Assembly: GCA_029248845.1 (NCBI GenBank)
Contig: JAQWIO010000076.1
Span: 1 to 22,921 of the forward strand
From: Polaribacter sp.
Lineage (GTDB): Bacteria > Bacteroidota > Bacteroidia > Flavobacteriales > Flavobacteriaceae
Direction of reading: 5' to 3'
DNA: 22,921 nucleotides
A model generated the notes under the pieces. It ran no database searches and was not told the DNA's origin. It worked only from the letters and a program-made list of their open reading frames with translations. The translations under genes were made by a program, and so were the position numbers. This document shows positions 1 through 7,107 of the stretch, one piece after another; the stretch's first letter is position 1, and every line of letters starts with the position of its first letter.

Positions 1-441
1 ATCATTGATACTTTCCTCTAAAGCAATCATTGTTTCTGTTCTATTTACTCCAGGAATATCATCAATTCTGTAAATAATATCTTTGGCATCATTGGTTCCT
101 TTCGCTCTTACTTTACAAAAAATATTATATTTACCTGCTGTTACGTATGCTACAGTAACGTTAGGAATTTGTCTTAAATCAGAAATTACATTCTGAGTCA
201 TTGAAGTTTTTTCTAAATAAATACCAACATGGGCGATAAAAGAATACCCCATTTTCTCGTAATTTAAGGTAAGCGTAGAACCTTGAATAATACCTTCATC
301 TTCCATCTTTTTTACACGTACGTGAATTGTACCCGCTGATACTAATAATTTTTTTGCAATATCAGTAAATGGTGTTCTTGCATTTTCAATTAAAATGTCT
401 AAGATTTGATGATCAATTTCGTCTAATATAAATTTTTTCAT
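1..441 (-). CDS. Lrp/AsnC family transcriptional regulator (3' end cut off by window edge)
   Basis: Reading leftwards from the ATG at 441 the frame stays open to base 1, giving 147 residues beginning MKKFILDEIDHQILDILIEN. Residues 1-60 form the winged/helix-turn-helix region typical of the family (DxxDxxIL start, then TDIAKKLLVSAGTIHVRVKKME). Residues 65-147 match the RAM ligand-binding/oligomerisation domain (YVTAGKYNIFCKVRAKGTND, then the IDDIPGVNRTET strand). Family members are about 150 residues long, so only a few C-terminal residues are missing. These proteins are cytoplasmic DNA-binding proteins that respond to amino acids such as leucine, and often control amino-acid metabolism and their own gene. 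The next gene upstream on this strand is an M14 carboxypeptidase 76 bp away. Family assignment is firm; the targets and effector cannot be read from the sequence. Confidence 0.9.
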   Translation of the reverse strand, partial: MKKFILDEIDHQILDILIENARTPFTDIAKKLLVSAGTIHVRVKKMEDEGIIQGSTLTLNYEKMGYSFIAHVGIYLEKTSMTQNVISDLRQIPNVTVAYVTAGKYNIFCKVRAKGTNDAKDIIYRIDDIPGVNRTETMIALEESIND

Positions 442-468
442 TTTTTGCGTTTTATATAGATAATAAAG

Positions 469-476
469 CAAATTTA
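469..476 (-). promoter_or_regulatory. Possible -7 element of the Lrp/AsnC gene
   Basis: On the minus strand the bases read TAAATTTG, an exact fit to the Bacteroidota -7 consensus TAnnTTTG, 28 nt before the ATG at 441. No TTG box is found at the usual distance upstream, so this is only a weak call in AT-rich DNA. Confidence 0.3.
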
Positions 477-517
477 TGAATTTAATTTAATTTAATCATA
501 ATAAAGCTACTAAATGT

Positions 518-1576
518 TTAAATGTTTTTAACTTCGAAAACGATTTCGGAGTGTCCGATCTTAGAAATTAAACTATTTTCATCTACTTTGTTTAATTTTG
601 AAACAAATTTTCCATCTATAATTTTATCTTCATATTGAAATGAAACATCGTTCATTGGATTGGCATATCTGTGAATGATATCATAGAAAATCTTATCGTT
701 GTTGGGAATGTCAAAATACTGTTCGTAATTAGTATAACTATTTTCATTTGCAATATGATGGATTCCTTGAAAAATTGAAAAGAAAGTATATTTTCTGGAT
801 TCTTCTCTAGTATAATCATTAGGATAATGACCGGATTCTATTAATATTGTGTTGTATCCTAATTTTTGAAAATTATCTCCCGTTGCAGTTGGATAAAATT
901 CATCTGTATATCTACCCACACAATTTGGGATGACTTTTTGAAGCATTGAATTCATACTTACAATAATATCCATCGTTTCTATTCTTCCTTTTGTAATTGC
1001 TCTGGTAACTTCTTCAGAAGGAGCTAAAAATGATATGGTAGCTGGGTTTTTGGTGCCTTCCACACCAAAAATAGTTCTTTGATCATGAAGGTTAAAACAA
1101 AACTGTGGATTGAATTCTTCCAAAACTGCTCGTAAAAGCTGGCTTTCTTTGGCAACTCTATTGACAGCATCTCTATTTAAATCTATGGTATTTGCATTAA
1201 CTCTTGTATAAGCTTGGGCACCATCAGGATTTAACATTGGTATCAAAACCAATGTACATTCCTCTAATATCTTGGTAATAATAGGTTCTGAAGCATATGT
1301 TAAACAGTTTAAAAAATCAAATAATGCTTTTGTTCCTGTACTTTCATTTCCGTGCATTTGAGACCACAACAATATTTTTTTAGCACCATTTCCAATTTTT
1401 AATTGCATGATTGGTCTATTTTCTTCTGATGTACCAACCTGAGATACAAGAAACTTAGATTCATGTTTAGGAAATAATTTTTCAAGGTCTCCAAAAGTAA
1501 CCCACTTACCAAACAAAGAATTTTCTTTCTGCTCTTTGTAAATACTTTGTAAAAATTTTATTGATAAAGAATTCAT
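518..1576 (-). CDS. Cytosolic M14 family zinc carboxypeptidase
   Basis: This 352-residue protein has the metallocarboxypeptidase (M14) active-site pattern in order: zinc ligands H75 and E78 in HGNES, the substrate-binding segment NPDGA followed by R135 in DLNRD, the third zinc ligand H164 in NLHDQ, and the likely catalytic glutamate E247 in LIESGHYP. The enzyme should cleave C-terminal or amide-linked residues from peptides. There is no signal peptide or membrane segment, so unlike secreted carboxypeptidases it probably works in the cytoplasm on short peptides. A good promoter lies 23-53 bp upstream, so the gene is transcribed apart from the divergent XRE gene. It is followed by the Lrp/AsnC gene on the same strand, with no terminator visible between them. 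The exact substrate is unknown. Confidence 0.88.
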   Translation of the reverse strand: MNSLSIKFLQSIYKEQKENSLFGKWVTFGDLEKLFPKHESKFLVSQVGTSEENRPIMQLKIGNGAKKILLWSQMHGNESTGTKALFDFLNCLTYASEPIITKILEECTLVLIPMLNPDGAQAYTRVNANTIDLNRDAVNRVAKESQLLRAVLEEFNPQFCFNLHDQRTIFGVEGTKNPATISFLAPSEEVTRAITKGRIETMDIIVSMNSMLQKVIPNCVGRYTDEFYPTATGDNFQKLGYNTILIESGHYPNDYTREESRKYTFFSIFQGIHHIANENSYTNYEQYFDIPNNDKIFYDIIHRYANPMNDVSFQYEDKIIDGKFVSKLNKVDENSLISKIGHSEIVFEVKNI

Positions 1577-1598
1577 TTTTCTACTTAAAATTATTTTT

Positions 1599-1629
1599 CA
1601 AAATTACGCCATTTGCAATTGTAATCAAA
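1599..1629 (-). promoter_or_regulatory. Promoter of the M14 peptidase gene
   Basis: On the minus strand the sequence has TTTG (bases 1629-1626), exactly 19 nt, then TAATTTTG (1606-1599). This is a full match to the Bacteroidota housekeeping promoter (TTTG, about 19 nt, TAnnTTTG). Transcription would start around 1592, about 15 nt before the ATG at 1576. Confidence 0.6.
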
Positions 1630-1637
1630 CTAAAAGA

Positions 1638-1673
1638 TTACAAATGTAAAATTGCTTTATTTCACATTTGTAA
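1638..1673. repeat. 10-bp perfect inverted repeat
   Basis: TTACAAATGT at 1638-1647 is mirrored exactly by ACATTTGTAA at 1664-1673 with 16 bp between the arms, so arm centres are 26 bp apart. The same core, ACATTTGTA, returns at the XRE promoter (1887-1895). This looks more like a pair of protein-binding half sites than an RNA hairpin, but no regulator is proven. Confidence 0.35.
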
Positions 1674-1720
1674 ACCTTTTTAAAAGGGATATATATTACT
1701 TTTGTAAACTTTTTGAAAAG
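1667..1720 (+). repeat. Tandem 20-bp direct repeat
   Basis: Bases 1667-1686 (TTTGTAAACCTTTTTAAAAG) and 1701-1720 (TTTGTAAACTTTTTGAAAAG) agree at 18 of 20 positions, with a 34-bp period. The segment TACTTTTG at 1697-1704 also fits the -7 promoter consensus, so part of the similarity may reflect promoter-like sequence. The function is unknown; direct operator repeats for a regulator are one possibility. Confidence 0.4.
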
Positions 1721-1862
1721 AAAAAAACACACTTAGTAATCGTCTAAATATATTTAATTAATATAAATAATTAATAAATTATAAATCAGTATATTATGAT
1801 ACAAAATCATAAGTAATAGTTTAATTAAATTATGCTATTATTTTTATTATACAAACTTATTC

Positions 1863-1893
1863 TTTGATGTTATTTTTAGATTATTTACATTTG
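1863..1893 (+). promoter_or_regulatory. Promoter of the XRE regulator gene
   Basis: TTTG at 1863-1866, then 19 nt, then TACATTTG at 1886-1893 is a complete Bacteroidota promoter. The expected transcript start is around 1899, leaving a leader of about 15 nt before the ATG at 1914. There is no Shine-Dalgarno sequence in the leader, which is usual in this phylum. Confidence 0.62.
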
Positions 1894-1905
1894 TATAAAA
1901 CAAAT
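1889..1905. promoter_or_regulatory. Candidate operator overlapping the XRE promoter
   Basis: ATTTGT (1889-1894) and ACAAAT (1900-1905) form a palindrome with a 5-bp centre. It covers the -7 element and the expected transcription start, which is where a repressor would block its own gene. Self-control by the XRE protein is an inference; AT-rich palindromes can also occur by chance. Confidence 0.4.
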
Positions 1906-1913
1906 ACATTACA

Positions 1914-2261
1914 ATGGTAAACACCTTAAAATTTACTTCAAGACTTAAAAAAGTAATGGATTATCATCAAATAACTGCTTCTATGTTTGCGGATAAAATA
2001 GGGGTTCAACGCTCTAGTATTTCTCATATTCTTTCAGGAAGAAACAAACCTAGTTTGGATTTTATTTTAAAAGTGACTTCAGAATTTAGCGATGTTGACA
2101 TATATTGGTTGCTTCATGGAAATGGTAGTTTTCCAAAAAATACTGAAAATACGTCCGTCTCTACTCCACCAGTATTTGAATCAACATCTAATGATGGGAA
2201 AAAAATAGAAAGAATTGTAGTTTTTTATGCAGATGGTACCTTTGAAGAGTATCTAAAATAG
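1914..2261 (+). CDS. XRE family helix-turn-helix regulator
   Basis: This 115-residue protein has a Cro/CI-type helix-turn-helix over residues 7-62: helix 2 TASMFADKIG, then the recognition helix VQRSSISHILSGRNKPS, then the usual closing helices ending WLLHGNG. Residues 73-97 form a low-complexity Ser/Thr/Asn linker, and the C-terminus (KKIERIVVFYADGTFEEYLK) looks like a short beta-hairpin or partner-binding tail. Similar small XRE proteins occur in flavobacterial chromosomes without a known target. It is a cytoplasmic DNA-binding protein; it could act on the divergent M14 gene and on itself, since a palindrome overlaps its promoter. The start is supported by a promoter 21 bp upstream and the absence of an alternative ATG in front of the HTH. 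No toxin or phage gene is adjacent. Confidence 0.88.
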   Translation: MVNTLKFTSRLKKVMDYHQITASMFADKIGVQRSSISHILSGRNKPSLDFILKVTSEFSDVDIYWLLHGNGSFPKNTENTSVSTPPVFESTSNDGKKIERIVVFYADGTFEEYLK

Positions 2262-2308
2262 GTTTTAAAGTTAGTTAAAGTATCATAAATAATCTATTGT
2301 TGATAGTT

Positions 2309-4750
2309 TTACAATAACTTAGCCATTGCTTCTCTTATAATTTCTGTATTTCTAATTTTATTAACAGTGTTCTTCTTTTTTTGATCTTGAACCATCTTTC
2401 TCATTAAATTAATAACAACTTTATCAAAATTAAAGGATTTATACTGAGTTCCTTTTAAAACCATGTCATTTACTAAATTTTGAATAGCTTCTGAATTATT
2501 ACTTTCAGAAATTTGCTTAAATGCTTTTCGATATAGAGCTTTTGTAGCATCATCTCCTGTTAAAAACATCCCAGAAAGTAAATTTTTTGCAATGAAAGGC
2601 AATTCATTTTTATCTTTTTCTTCTATATAAATTCGCGTTAAGGGAGTTGCTAATATTTTTCTAATTTCATCTGGTAATTTTCGAGATCGATCAATTGCCA
2701 ATTGCTTATCTACATAATACATGGCTATCAAGGCTTTACCGATCACAGAGTATGATTGACTTTCTAATGCTTTTATAAAAATTGGTTTTAATTCAGCATC
2801 TGTTAGTTTCCCTAAAGTTTCAATTGCTACAGCCTGCACTAAAGTCTTTTTATCATAATTGGCGATTTCCTTTATTTTTTCAATCGTATTTTTTTTAGAA
2901 AACTTATTAATTAAATCTATCTTTTGTAAAGCAAGTATTCTAATTTTATAAGATTGGTCATTCATTGCAGCTGAAACTGCATTAAAAGCCTCCTTTTCTT
3001 CTTGCTTTTTAGAAACTTCAATCAGGGCTTCTCTTTTGTGGGAATAGTTTTGAGCATTTTTAAGTTGAAAAATATAATCACTCAATACTTTGTTTTCATT
3101 TATCTCACATAAAAGAACGCCGTCTGCATTTACTTGAATTAAAGTGGGTTGCTTAGAATAAGGAAAAGTAAAAGAAGCATCTTTTCCATCAACAAAAACA
3201 TGGTGTCTTATTTTTTTTCCATCTTCAAAAATGTCAATAGCAAAAGGAAATTTAAAAGCAGTTGAATTTAATTGCAATAGATTTACAGTTACTTTTTTCT
3301 GTATGGTATTATAATCATAAGAAACATCTATTTTTGGATGTCCTGAATTAAAATACCACTGGTTAAAAAACCAGTTTAAATCTTTTCCTGTAATATTCTC
3401 TAAAATTAATCGTAGTTGATGTACTTCGGCAGTTTTATATTTAAATTCTGTTAAATACGCTTTTAGCCCCTCAAAGAATGCGGAATCACCTATATAATTT
3501 CGCAACATATGCAAAACAGTTCCCCCTTTGTTATAACTTACTAAGTCAAACATATCTTCTTTGTCAGCATAGTCAAAACGAACCAAATGTGTATCGTTCT
3601 TTTGACCATTCAAATACGCCTCATTAACCTCAAACAAGTGCATGCTTGCATTGGCTTTTCCATATTTATACTCTCTCCACAAATATTCACTATAATTTGC
3701 AAAAGATTCATTTAGAGTTAAATTAGACCAACTTTCTGATGTTACTAAATCTCCAAACCAATGATGAAATAACTCATGAGCAATTGTATTTTCTTGACTA
3801 TTTTCATCTATTAATTGCCCCGGTTTTTGATATGCTTGTTCCCCGTGAATTACTGCTGTTGTATTCTCCATCGCTCCCGAAACATAATCTCTACCTACAA
3901 TCTGGCTATATTTATCCCAAGGATATTCAACCCCTAATAAATTGGAGAAAAATTCCATCATTTCTGGTGTTAAACCAAAAATATCTTTTGCATAGGGTGC
4001 GTATTCTTTTTCAACATAATAATTTATTGGAATATTTTTATATGAATCTTTTATAATTTCATACTCACCTACCCCCATAAAAAATAAATATGGCGCGTGT
4101 TTTTGATTCATTTTCCAATAATCTGTTCTGTTTGCACCCTTTGTCGTTTGATTGATTAGTTTTCCATTAGAAAGTGTTACAAACTTATTGGGAACAGTAA
4201 TATAAATTTCTTGAGTTGTTTTTTGATTTGGTGCATCTATGGTAGGAAACCAACAACTACTTGCCTCTGTTTCTCCTTGAGTCCAAATTTGAGTTGGTTT
4301 TTTTTTATCGGAACCATCAGCATTGATAAAATAGAGTCCTTTTGCTTGTTTAATTGCGGCACTTCCTTTTTGCTTTACTTTTTCTGGACGTGCAGTATAC
4401 TTGATATAAACGGTAAATTCTTCTTCTTTTTTATACTCTTTTGGTAACTTTATATAAATTTTAAAATCATCATAATTATATTCTAATTTTTGATTATTTG
4501 AAGAAACTTGTTCAATAATCATTGCTTTTGCATCTAAGGTGAATAGATTTGTTGCATAAAAATGAGCTTTTGCAGTAATCCAAGCTTCACCATTTAATTG
4601 CTTCTTAGCAAAATCAAAATCAACTTTTAATTTTGTGTGAACTAAATCATGAATTTTTTCTCTCTCTGGTCTATACGAGTTATAAGTCTGAGAAAAAACC
4701 ACAAAACGAAACATTAATATCAGTAAGAATAAAAACTTTTGAATCTTCAT
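2309..4750 (-). CDS. Secreted M1 family aminopeptidase
   Basis: A long zinc aminopeptidase of the M1 (aminopeptidase N-like) family. Numbered from an upstream ATG at 4759, it shows the GAMEN substrate motif at 295-299, zinc motif HELFH at 328-332, third zinc ligand E351 in NESFANY, and the probable transition-state tyrosine Y409 in VSYNKGG. Residues 40-240 form the beta-rich N-terminal domain, and about 570-750 is a helical, HEAT-like C-terminal part. I prefer the ATG at 4750: it gives the normal signal peptide MKIQKFLFLLILMFRFVVFS before Q, and the only promoter-like box ends just before 4770, leaving little leader for the 4759 start. The enzyme removes N-terminal residues from peptides, probably in the periplasm or at the cell surface. 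It is a single-gene unit, convergent with the XRE gene, and no clear terminator lies between them. Confidence 0.93.
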   Translation of the reverse strand: MKIQKFLFLLILMFRFVVFSQTYNSYRPEREKIHDLVHTKLKVDFDFAKKQLNGEAWITAKAHFYATNLFTLDAKAMIIEQVSSNNQKLEYNYDDFKIYIKLPKEYKKEEEFTVYIKYTARPEKVKQKGSAAIKQAKGLYFINADGSDKKKPTQIWTQGETEASSCWFPTIDAPNQKTTQEIYITVPNKFVTLSNGKLINQTTKGANRTDYWKMNQKHAPYLFFMGVGEYEIIKDSYKNIPINYYVEKEYAPYAKDIFGLTPEMMEFFSNLLGVEYPWDKYSQIVGRDYVSGAMENTTAVIHGEQAYQKPGQLIDENSQENTIAHELFHHWFGDLVTSESWSNLTLNESFANYSEYLWREYKYGKANASMHLFEVNEAYLNGQKNDTHLVRFDYADKEDMFDLVSYNKGGTVLHMLRNYIGDSAFFEGLKAYLTEFKYKTAEVHQLRLILENITGKDLNWFFNQWYFNSGHPKIDVSYDYNTIQKKVTVNLLQLNSTAFKFPFAIDIFEDGKKIRHHVFVDGKDASFTFPYSKQPTLIQVNADGVLLCEINENKVLSDYIFQLKNAQNYSHKREALIEVSKKQEEKEAFNAVSAAMNDQSYKIRILALQKIDLINKFSKKNTIEKIKEIANYDKKTLVQAVAIETLGKLTDAELKPIFIKALESQSYSVIGKALIAMYYVDKQLAIDRSRKLPDEIRKILATPLTRIYIEEKDKNELPFIAKNLLSGMFLTGDDATKALYRKAFKQISESNNSEAIQNLVNDMVLKGTQYKSFNFDKVVINLMRKMVQDQKKKNTVNKIRNTEIIREAMAKLL

Positions 4751-4771
4751 AAAAATCATTTAAAGGTGTCT

Positions 4772-4779
4772 CAAAAGTA
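4772..4779 (-). promoter_or_regulatory. Possible -7 element of the M1 aminopeptidase gene
   Basis: The minus strand reads TACTTTTG, an exact TAnnTTTG match, 21 nt before the ATG at 4750. A TTG box at the normal distance is missing. The position favours the 4750 start over the ATG at 4759. Confidence 0.35.
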
Positions 4780-4900
4780 AGAAATATATATGTTGATGCT
4801 GTTAATGACTCGTTAAATTCAAAAAGTAGACTAAAGCAACAAAAAAACTATATTTTTTAAAAAATTATAGCTTTCAGAAAAAATAAAAAATATTTTTATA

Positions 4901-5437
4901 TCAATTAAAAATAGCACTAAATTGTTCTCTATTTAACTTCTCAGTATCAATTTTTACAGTACTCACCATTTCAATAATTTTTGCCGGATTCATCTTATTT
5001 CCTAATAACCTTGCAACTCCTACTCCTACTTTTTTTCCATATCCAAATACGATTACCTCATCTATAGAAGCTGGATTTCCTTTATAAAAAATAGTTACAT
5101 GCAAACCTTTAACCTTCATAGACATTAAATTTTTATACTCTGTATTGTCTTTAAAAATACTTTTAAGTGTTGCTTTTTCATCATCATACATCTCTTCATT
5201 TCCTTTTATTGGTAAAGCAACAACACTTATTTTACGAATGCTTTCTAAAGTTAGTTTCACATCCTCTGAAACGTCTTCTGATTTTAATTGTAAAAAACTG
5301 GTTGGAACATCTACAGCTATGAACCCTGTTTTTTCTTGACTTTCAACTAAATATTCCTGTAATGTTTTTTCATTTTTACAGGAACAAATCATTAAAAAAA
5401 GGAATAAAAGTGAAAATATTTTAGTTGTATTTTTCAT
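4901..5437 (-). CDS. DUF4252 family lipoprotein
   Basis: This 178-residue protein begins with a lipoprotein signal peptide: KIFSLLFLFLMICSC, where C20 would be the lipidated cysteine. The rest fits the Bacteroidota-specific DUF4252 family, about 150-180 residues, with the typical segments ESIRKISVVALP and later YGKKVGVGVARLLGNKM. The function of the family is unknown. It should be anchored to a membrane facing the periplasm or the surface. It is the last gene of a four-gene operon after an ECF sigma factor, a membrane anti-sigma candidate and a second DUF4252 protein, so its production probably depends on that sigma factor. No enzyme motif is visible. Family assignment is fairly sure; the role is unknown. 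Confidence 0.82.
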   Translation of the reverse strand: MKNTTKIFSLLFLFLMICSCKNEKTLQEYLVESQEKTGFIAVDVPTSFLQLKSEDVSEDVKLTLESIRKISVVALPIKGNEEMYDDEKATLKSIFKDNTEYKNLMSMKVKGLHVTIFYKGNPASIDEVIVFGYGKKVGVGVARLLGNKMNPAKIIEMVSTVKIDTEKLNREQFSAIFN

Positions 5438-5488
5438 CCGGTAGTTATTTTAATAAAAGTAGCTCTAATAAACACTTTAAATATTTCA

Positions 5489-5998
5489 TTATTTATTTTG
5501 TGCAAAGGTATCTGCTAATGCAGATATTTTATTGATATCTATAGTACCAGTTAATGAAACGATTACAGCTTCAGAAGCATTGTTTGTTTTTTTACTGAAT
5601 CCCTTTATAAACATTAAAACCTCTTTTACATAATCTTTACTTTTTGAAGCCTTGACATAAATTTTAACACGAGAATCGTCTTCCTTTATTCGCATTAACT
5701 GAGTTAAGTTTTCTTTTTGAATAGAAGTATTCACCATCCCTTCCATTTTGTCTACAACCTTAGAATCATTCGTAGAAAACATTTTAAACTCTTTTAAATC
5801 TTGTATCATCTGAAAGACTTTCATTCCTTCATTATCTTCTATTTTTAAATTTTTAAATTTTGAGATTAATTCAAAAGCATCTTTAGTGACCACCACCATA
5901 TCTACACCTTTCACATCTTCTAAAGAATCAAAATATGACTGTGCATTTGACACCATTGATGACACTATCAATGCAATTAATATTAGTATTTTTTTCAT
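5489..5998 (-). CDS. DUF4252 family protein, soluble exported form
   Basis: This 169-residue protein has an ordinary signal peptide (MKKILILIALIVSSMVSNA, cleavage before Q20) and no lipobox, unlike its paralogue 51 bp downstream. The mature part shows the DUF4252 layout: KDAFELISKFKNLKI, a middle strand-helix part with FKMFSTNDSK, and a late segment KDYVKEVLMFIKGF. It would be secreted to the periplasm. The pairing of one soluble and one lipid-anchored DUF4252 protein directly behind a sigma/anti-sigma pair suggests that they act together, perhaps as a sensor or effector of envelope state; this is an inference. It starts 33 bp after the anti-sigma stop codon. Confidence 0.82.
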   Translation of the reverse strand: MKKILILIALIVSSMVSNAQSYFDSLEDVKGVDMVVVTKDAFELISKFKNLKIEDNEGMKVFQMIQDLKEFKMFSTNDSKVVDKMEGMVNTSIQKENLTQLMRIKEDDSRVKIYVKASKSKDYVKEVLMFIKGFSKKTNNASEAVIVSLTGTIDINKISALADTFAQNK

Positions 5999-6031
5999 AA
6001 TTAAAATATTTATGTTGTTTTACTGATTTAT

Positions 6032-6448
6032 TTATTTATTTATTTGTGTATTTTGAAATACATACAAGCTGCTTACTGCTACTTCTCCTTTTTTAAGATT
6101 TAATGATAACAATCTTAAGCCTTTACTTATTTGCTCAAACTGTTTTTTTGCTTGATGTCTTTTATATGCTTGATGTCCAATTAATATACTAAACAAAAGT
6201 AGTATAGATGCTGCTATAGAAAACCAATTGACGATACTTTTTTTAGATTTCTTAGATTCTAATTCGATTGTTTTTGCAAACGTTTCATTTTTGGTATTGG
6301 TAAAATAATTAAAAAGATAGGCATACTCTTGTAAATGGATGGGAACAGTACTTTCTTTAAAATATGTTCTTAAAGTTTTTTCATCCTGCAAAGTAGTTTC
6401 TGCTTTTAAATATTTTTCTACTAATTTCTCTATATTAGCTAACTCCAT
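6032..6448 (-). CDS. Candidate membrane anti-sigma factor (unrecognised family)
   Basis: This 138-residue protein has a soluble N-terminal part (1-70) with a helical start (MELANIEKLVEKYLKAETTLQDEKTL), a single membrane segment at about 73-91 (VNWFSIAASILLLFSILIG), and a basic C-terminal tail. Its ATG lies inside the end of the sigma factor gene, a 14-bp overlap that points to coupled translation. Position, size and topology are those of an anti-sigma factor for the sigma factor in front of it. It lacks the HxxxCxxC zinc motif of classic ZAS anti-sigma proteins, and the part beyond the membrane is only about 45 residues with no sensor domain I can recognise. The anti-sigma role is inferred from context. 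Confidence 0.7.
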   Translation of the reverse strand: MELANIEKLVEKYLKAETTLQDEKTLRTYFKESTVPIHLQEYAYLFNYFTNTKNETFAKTIELESKKSKKSIVNWFSIAASILLLFSILIGHQAYKRHQAKKQFEQISKGLRLLSLNLKKGEVAVSSLYVFQNTQINK

Positions 6449-6944
6449 AGTTGTGTTTTTTAATTAGTGCTTCCCGTATTGTTTTTCTAGCCCTAGATAG
6501 TGTAACCCTTACTGCTACAGGTTTCATCGCAACCATTTTACATATTTCATCAAAATCATATTGCTCAATATCTCTCAACTGAATAATAGTTTTTTGTTGT
6601 AATGGTAGGTTTTCGATCAATAAGTGAACTAAATTTACACTGTCTTGATCCTCTACTTGTTTATCTAATGGTGTTTCTTTTTCTTTATAATTTGTATGAA
6701 CTAATGTTAAATTACTTGCCTGTTTAGACTTTAAGCGATCATAACAATAATTTTTTGTCATCGTCATTGCAAATGCTTCAATATTGTTATAATCAGAAAT
6801 TTTCTCTTTACTTTTCCATAATTTAAAAAATAATTCTTGAGTAGCATCTTCAGCTTCCTCTCTTGAAATCAAGAGCCTTTTTGCCAATCTAAAGACCTTG
6901 TCTTTAAATGGTAAAACCTTTTTTAAAAAGTCTGATTGATTCAT
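6435..6944 (-). CDS. ECF-type RNA polymerase sigma factor
   Basis: This 169-residue protein has the two domains of an extracytoplasmic-function sigma-70 factor. Region 2 covers about residues 10-75 (KVFRLAKRLLISREEAEDATQ, LFFKLW, then NYCYDRLKSK), and region 4 covers about 111-160 (LPLQQKTIIQLRDIEQYDFDE, then the helix-turn-helix PVAVRVTLSRARKTIREAL). Regions 1 and 3 are absent, as expected. It would direct RNA polymerase to a small set of promoters, probably including its own operon with the anti-sigma candidate and two DUF4252 genes. It is transcribed divergently from the S41 protease, with 163 bp between the starts. I could not find a TAnnTTTG box before it, which would fit control by the ECF factor itself. 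Confidence 0.93.
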   Translation of the reverse strand: MNQSDFLKKVLPFKDKVFRLAKRLLISREEAEDATQELFFKLWKSKEKISDYNNIEAFAMTMTKNYCYDRLKSKQASNLTLVHTNYKEKETPLDKQVEDQDSVNLVHLLIENLPLQQKTIIQLRDIEQYDFDEICKMVAMKPVAVRVTLSRARKTIREALIKKHNYGVS

Positions 6945-7107
6945 TTTCAGGGGTTTATTTATTTTTACAAACTGATATATAGTACCTTTTTTAAAATAAA
7001 GTTTATATATTATAGACGAAGTAAAAGATATGTTGTTACAAATATCTTAAAATTAATACGAATTCTATTTATATTGCGTTTTAATTGGATGCATATATAC
7101 ACTTTTC

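Larger units (their letters stand above)
1577..1913. other. Gene-free divergent control region (337 bp)
   Basis: This is the only gene-free stretch over 300 bp. It separates the M14 peptidase (-) from the XRE regulator (+). It holds a minus-strand promoter near the M14 start, a plus-strand promoter near the XRE start, three copies of ACATTTGTA (minus strand at 1639-1647, plus strand at 1664-1672 and 1887-1895), a pair of 20-bp direct repeats and a very AT-rich middle (about 1740-1860) in which I see no open frame or RNA gene. Confidence 0.6.

Noticed and set aside
1740..1860. AT-rich core of the divergent region as a replication origin or attachment site
   Set aside because: No DnaA boxes, iterons, repeats with duplicated ends, or integrase gene were seen.
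6026..6045. Five copies of ATTT at the end of the anti-sigma gene, as a possible phase-variation repeat
   Set aside because: Any slip of four bases still meets a stop codon within the repeat, so the protein would hardly change.
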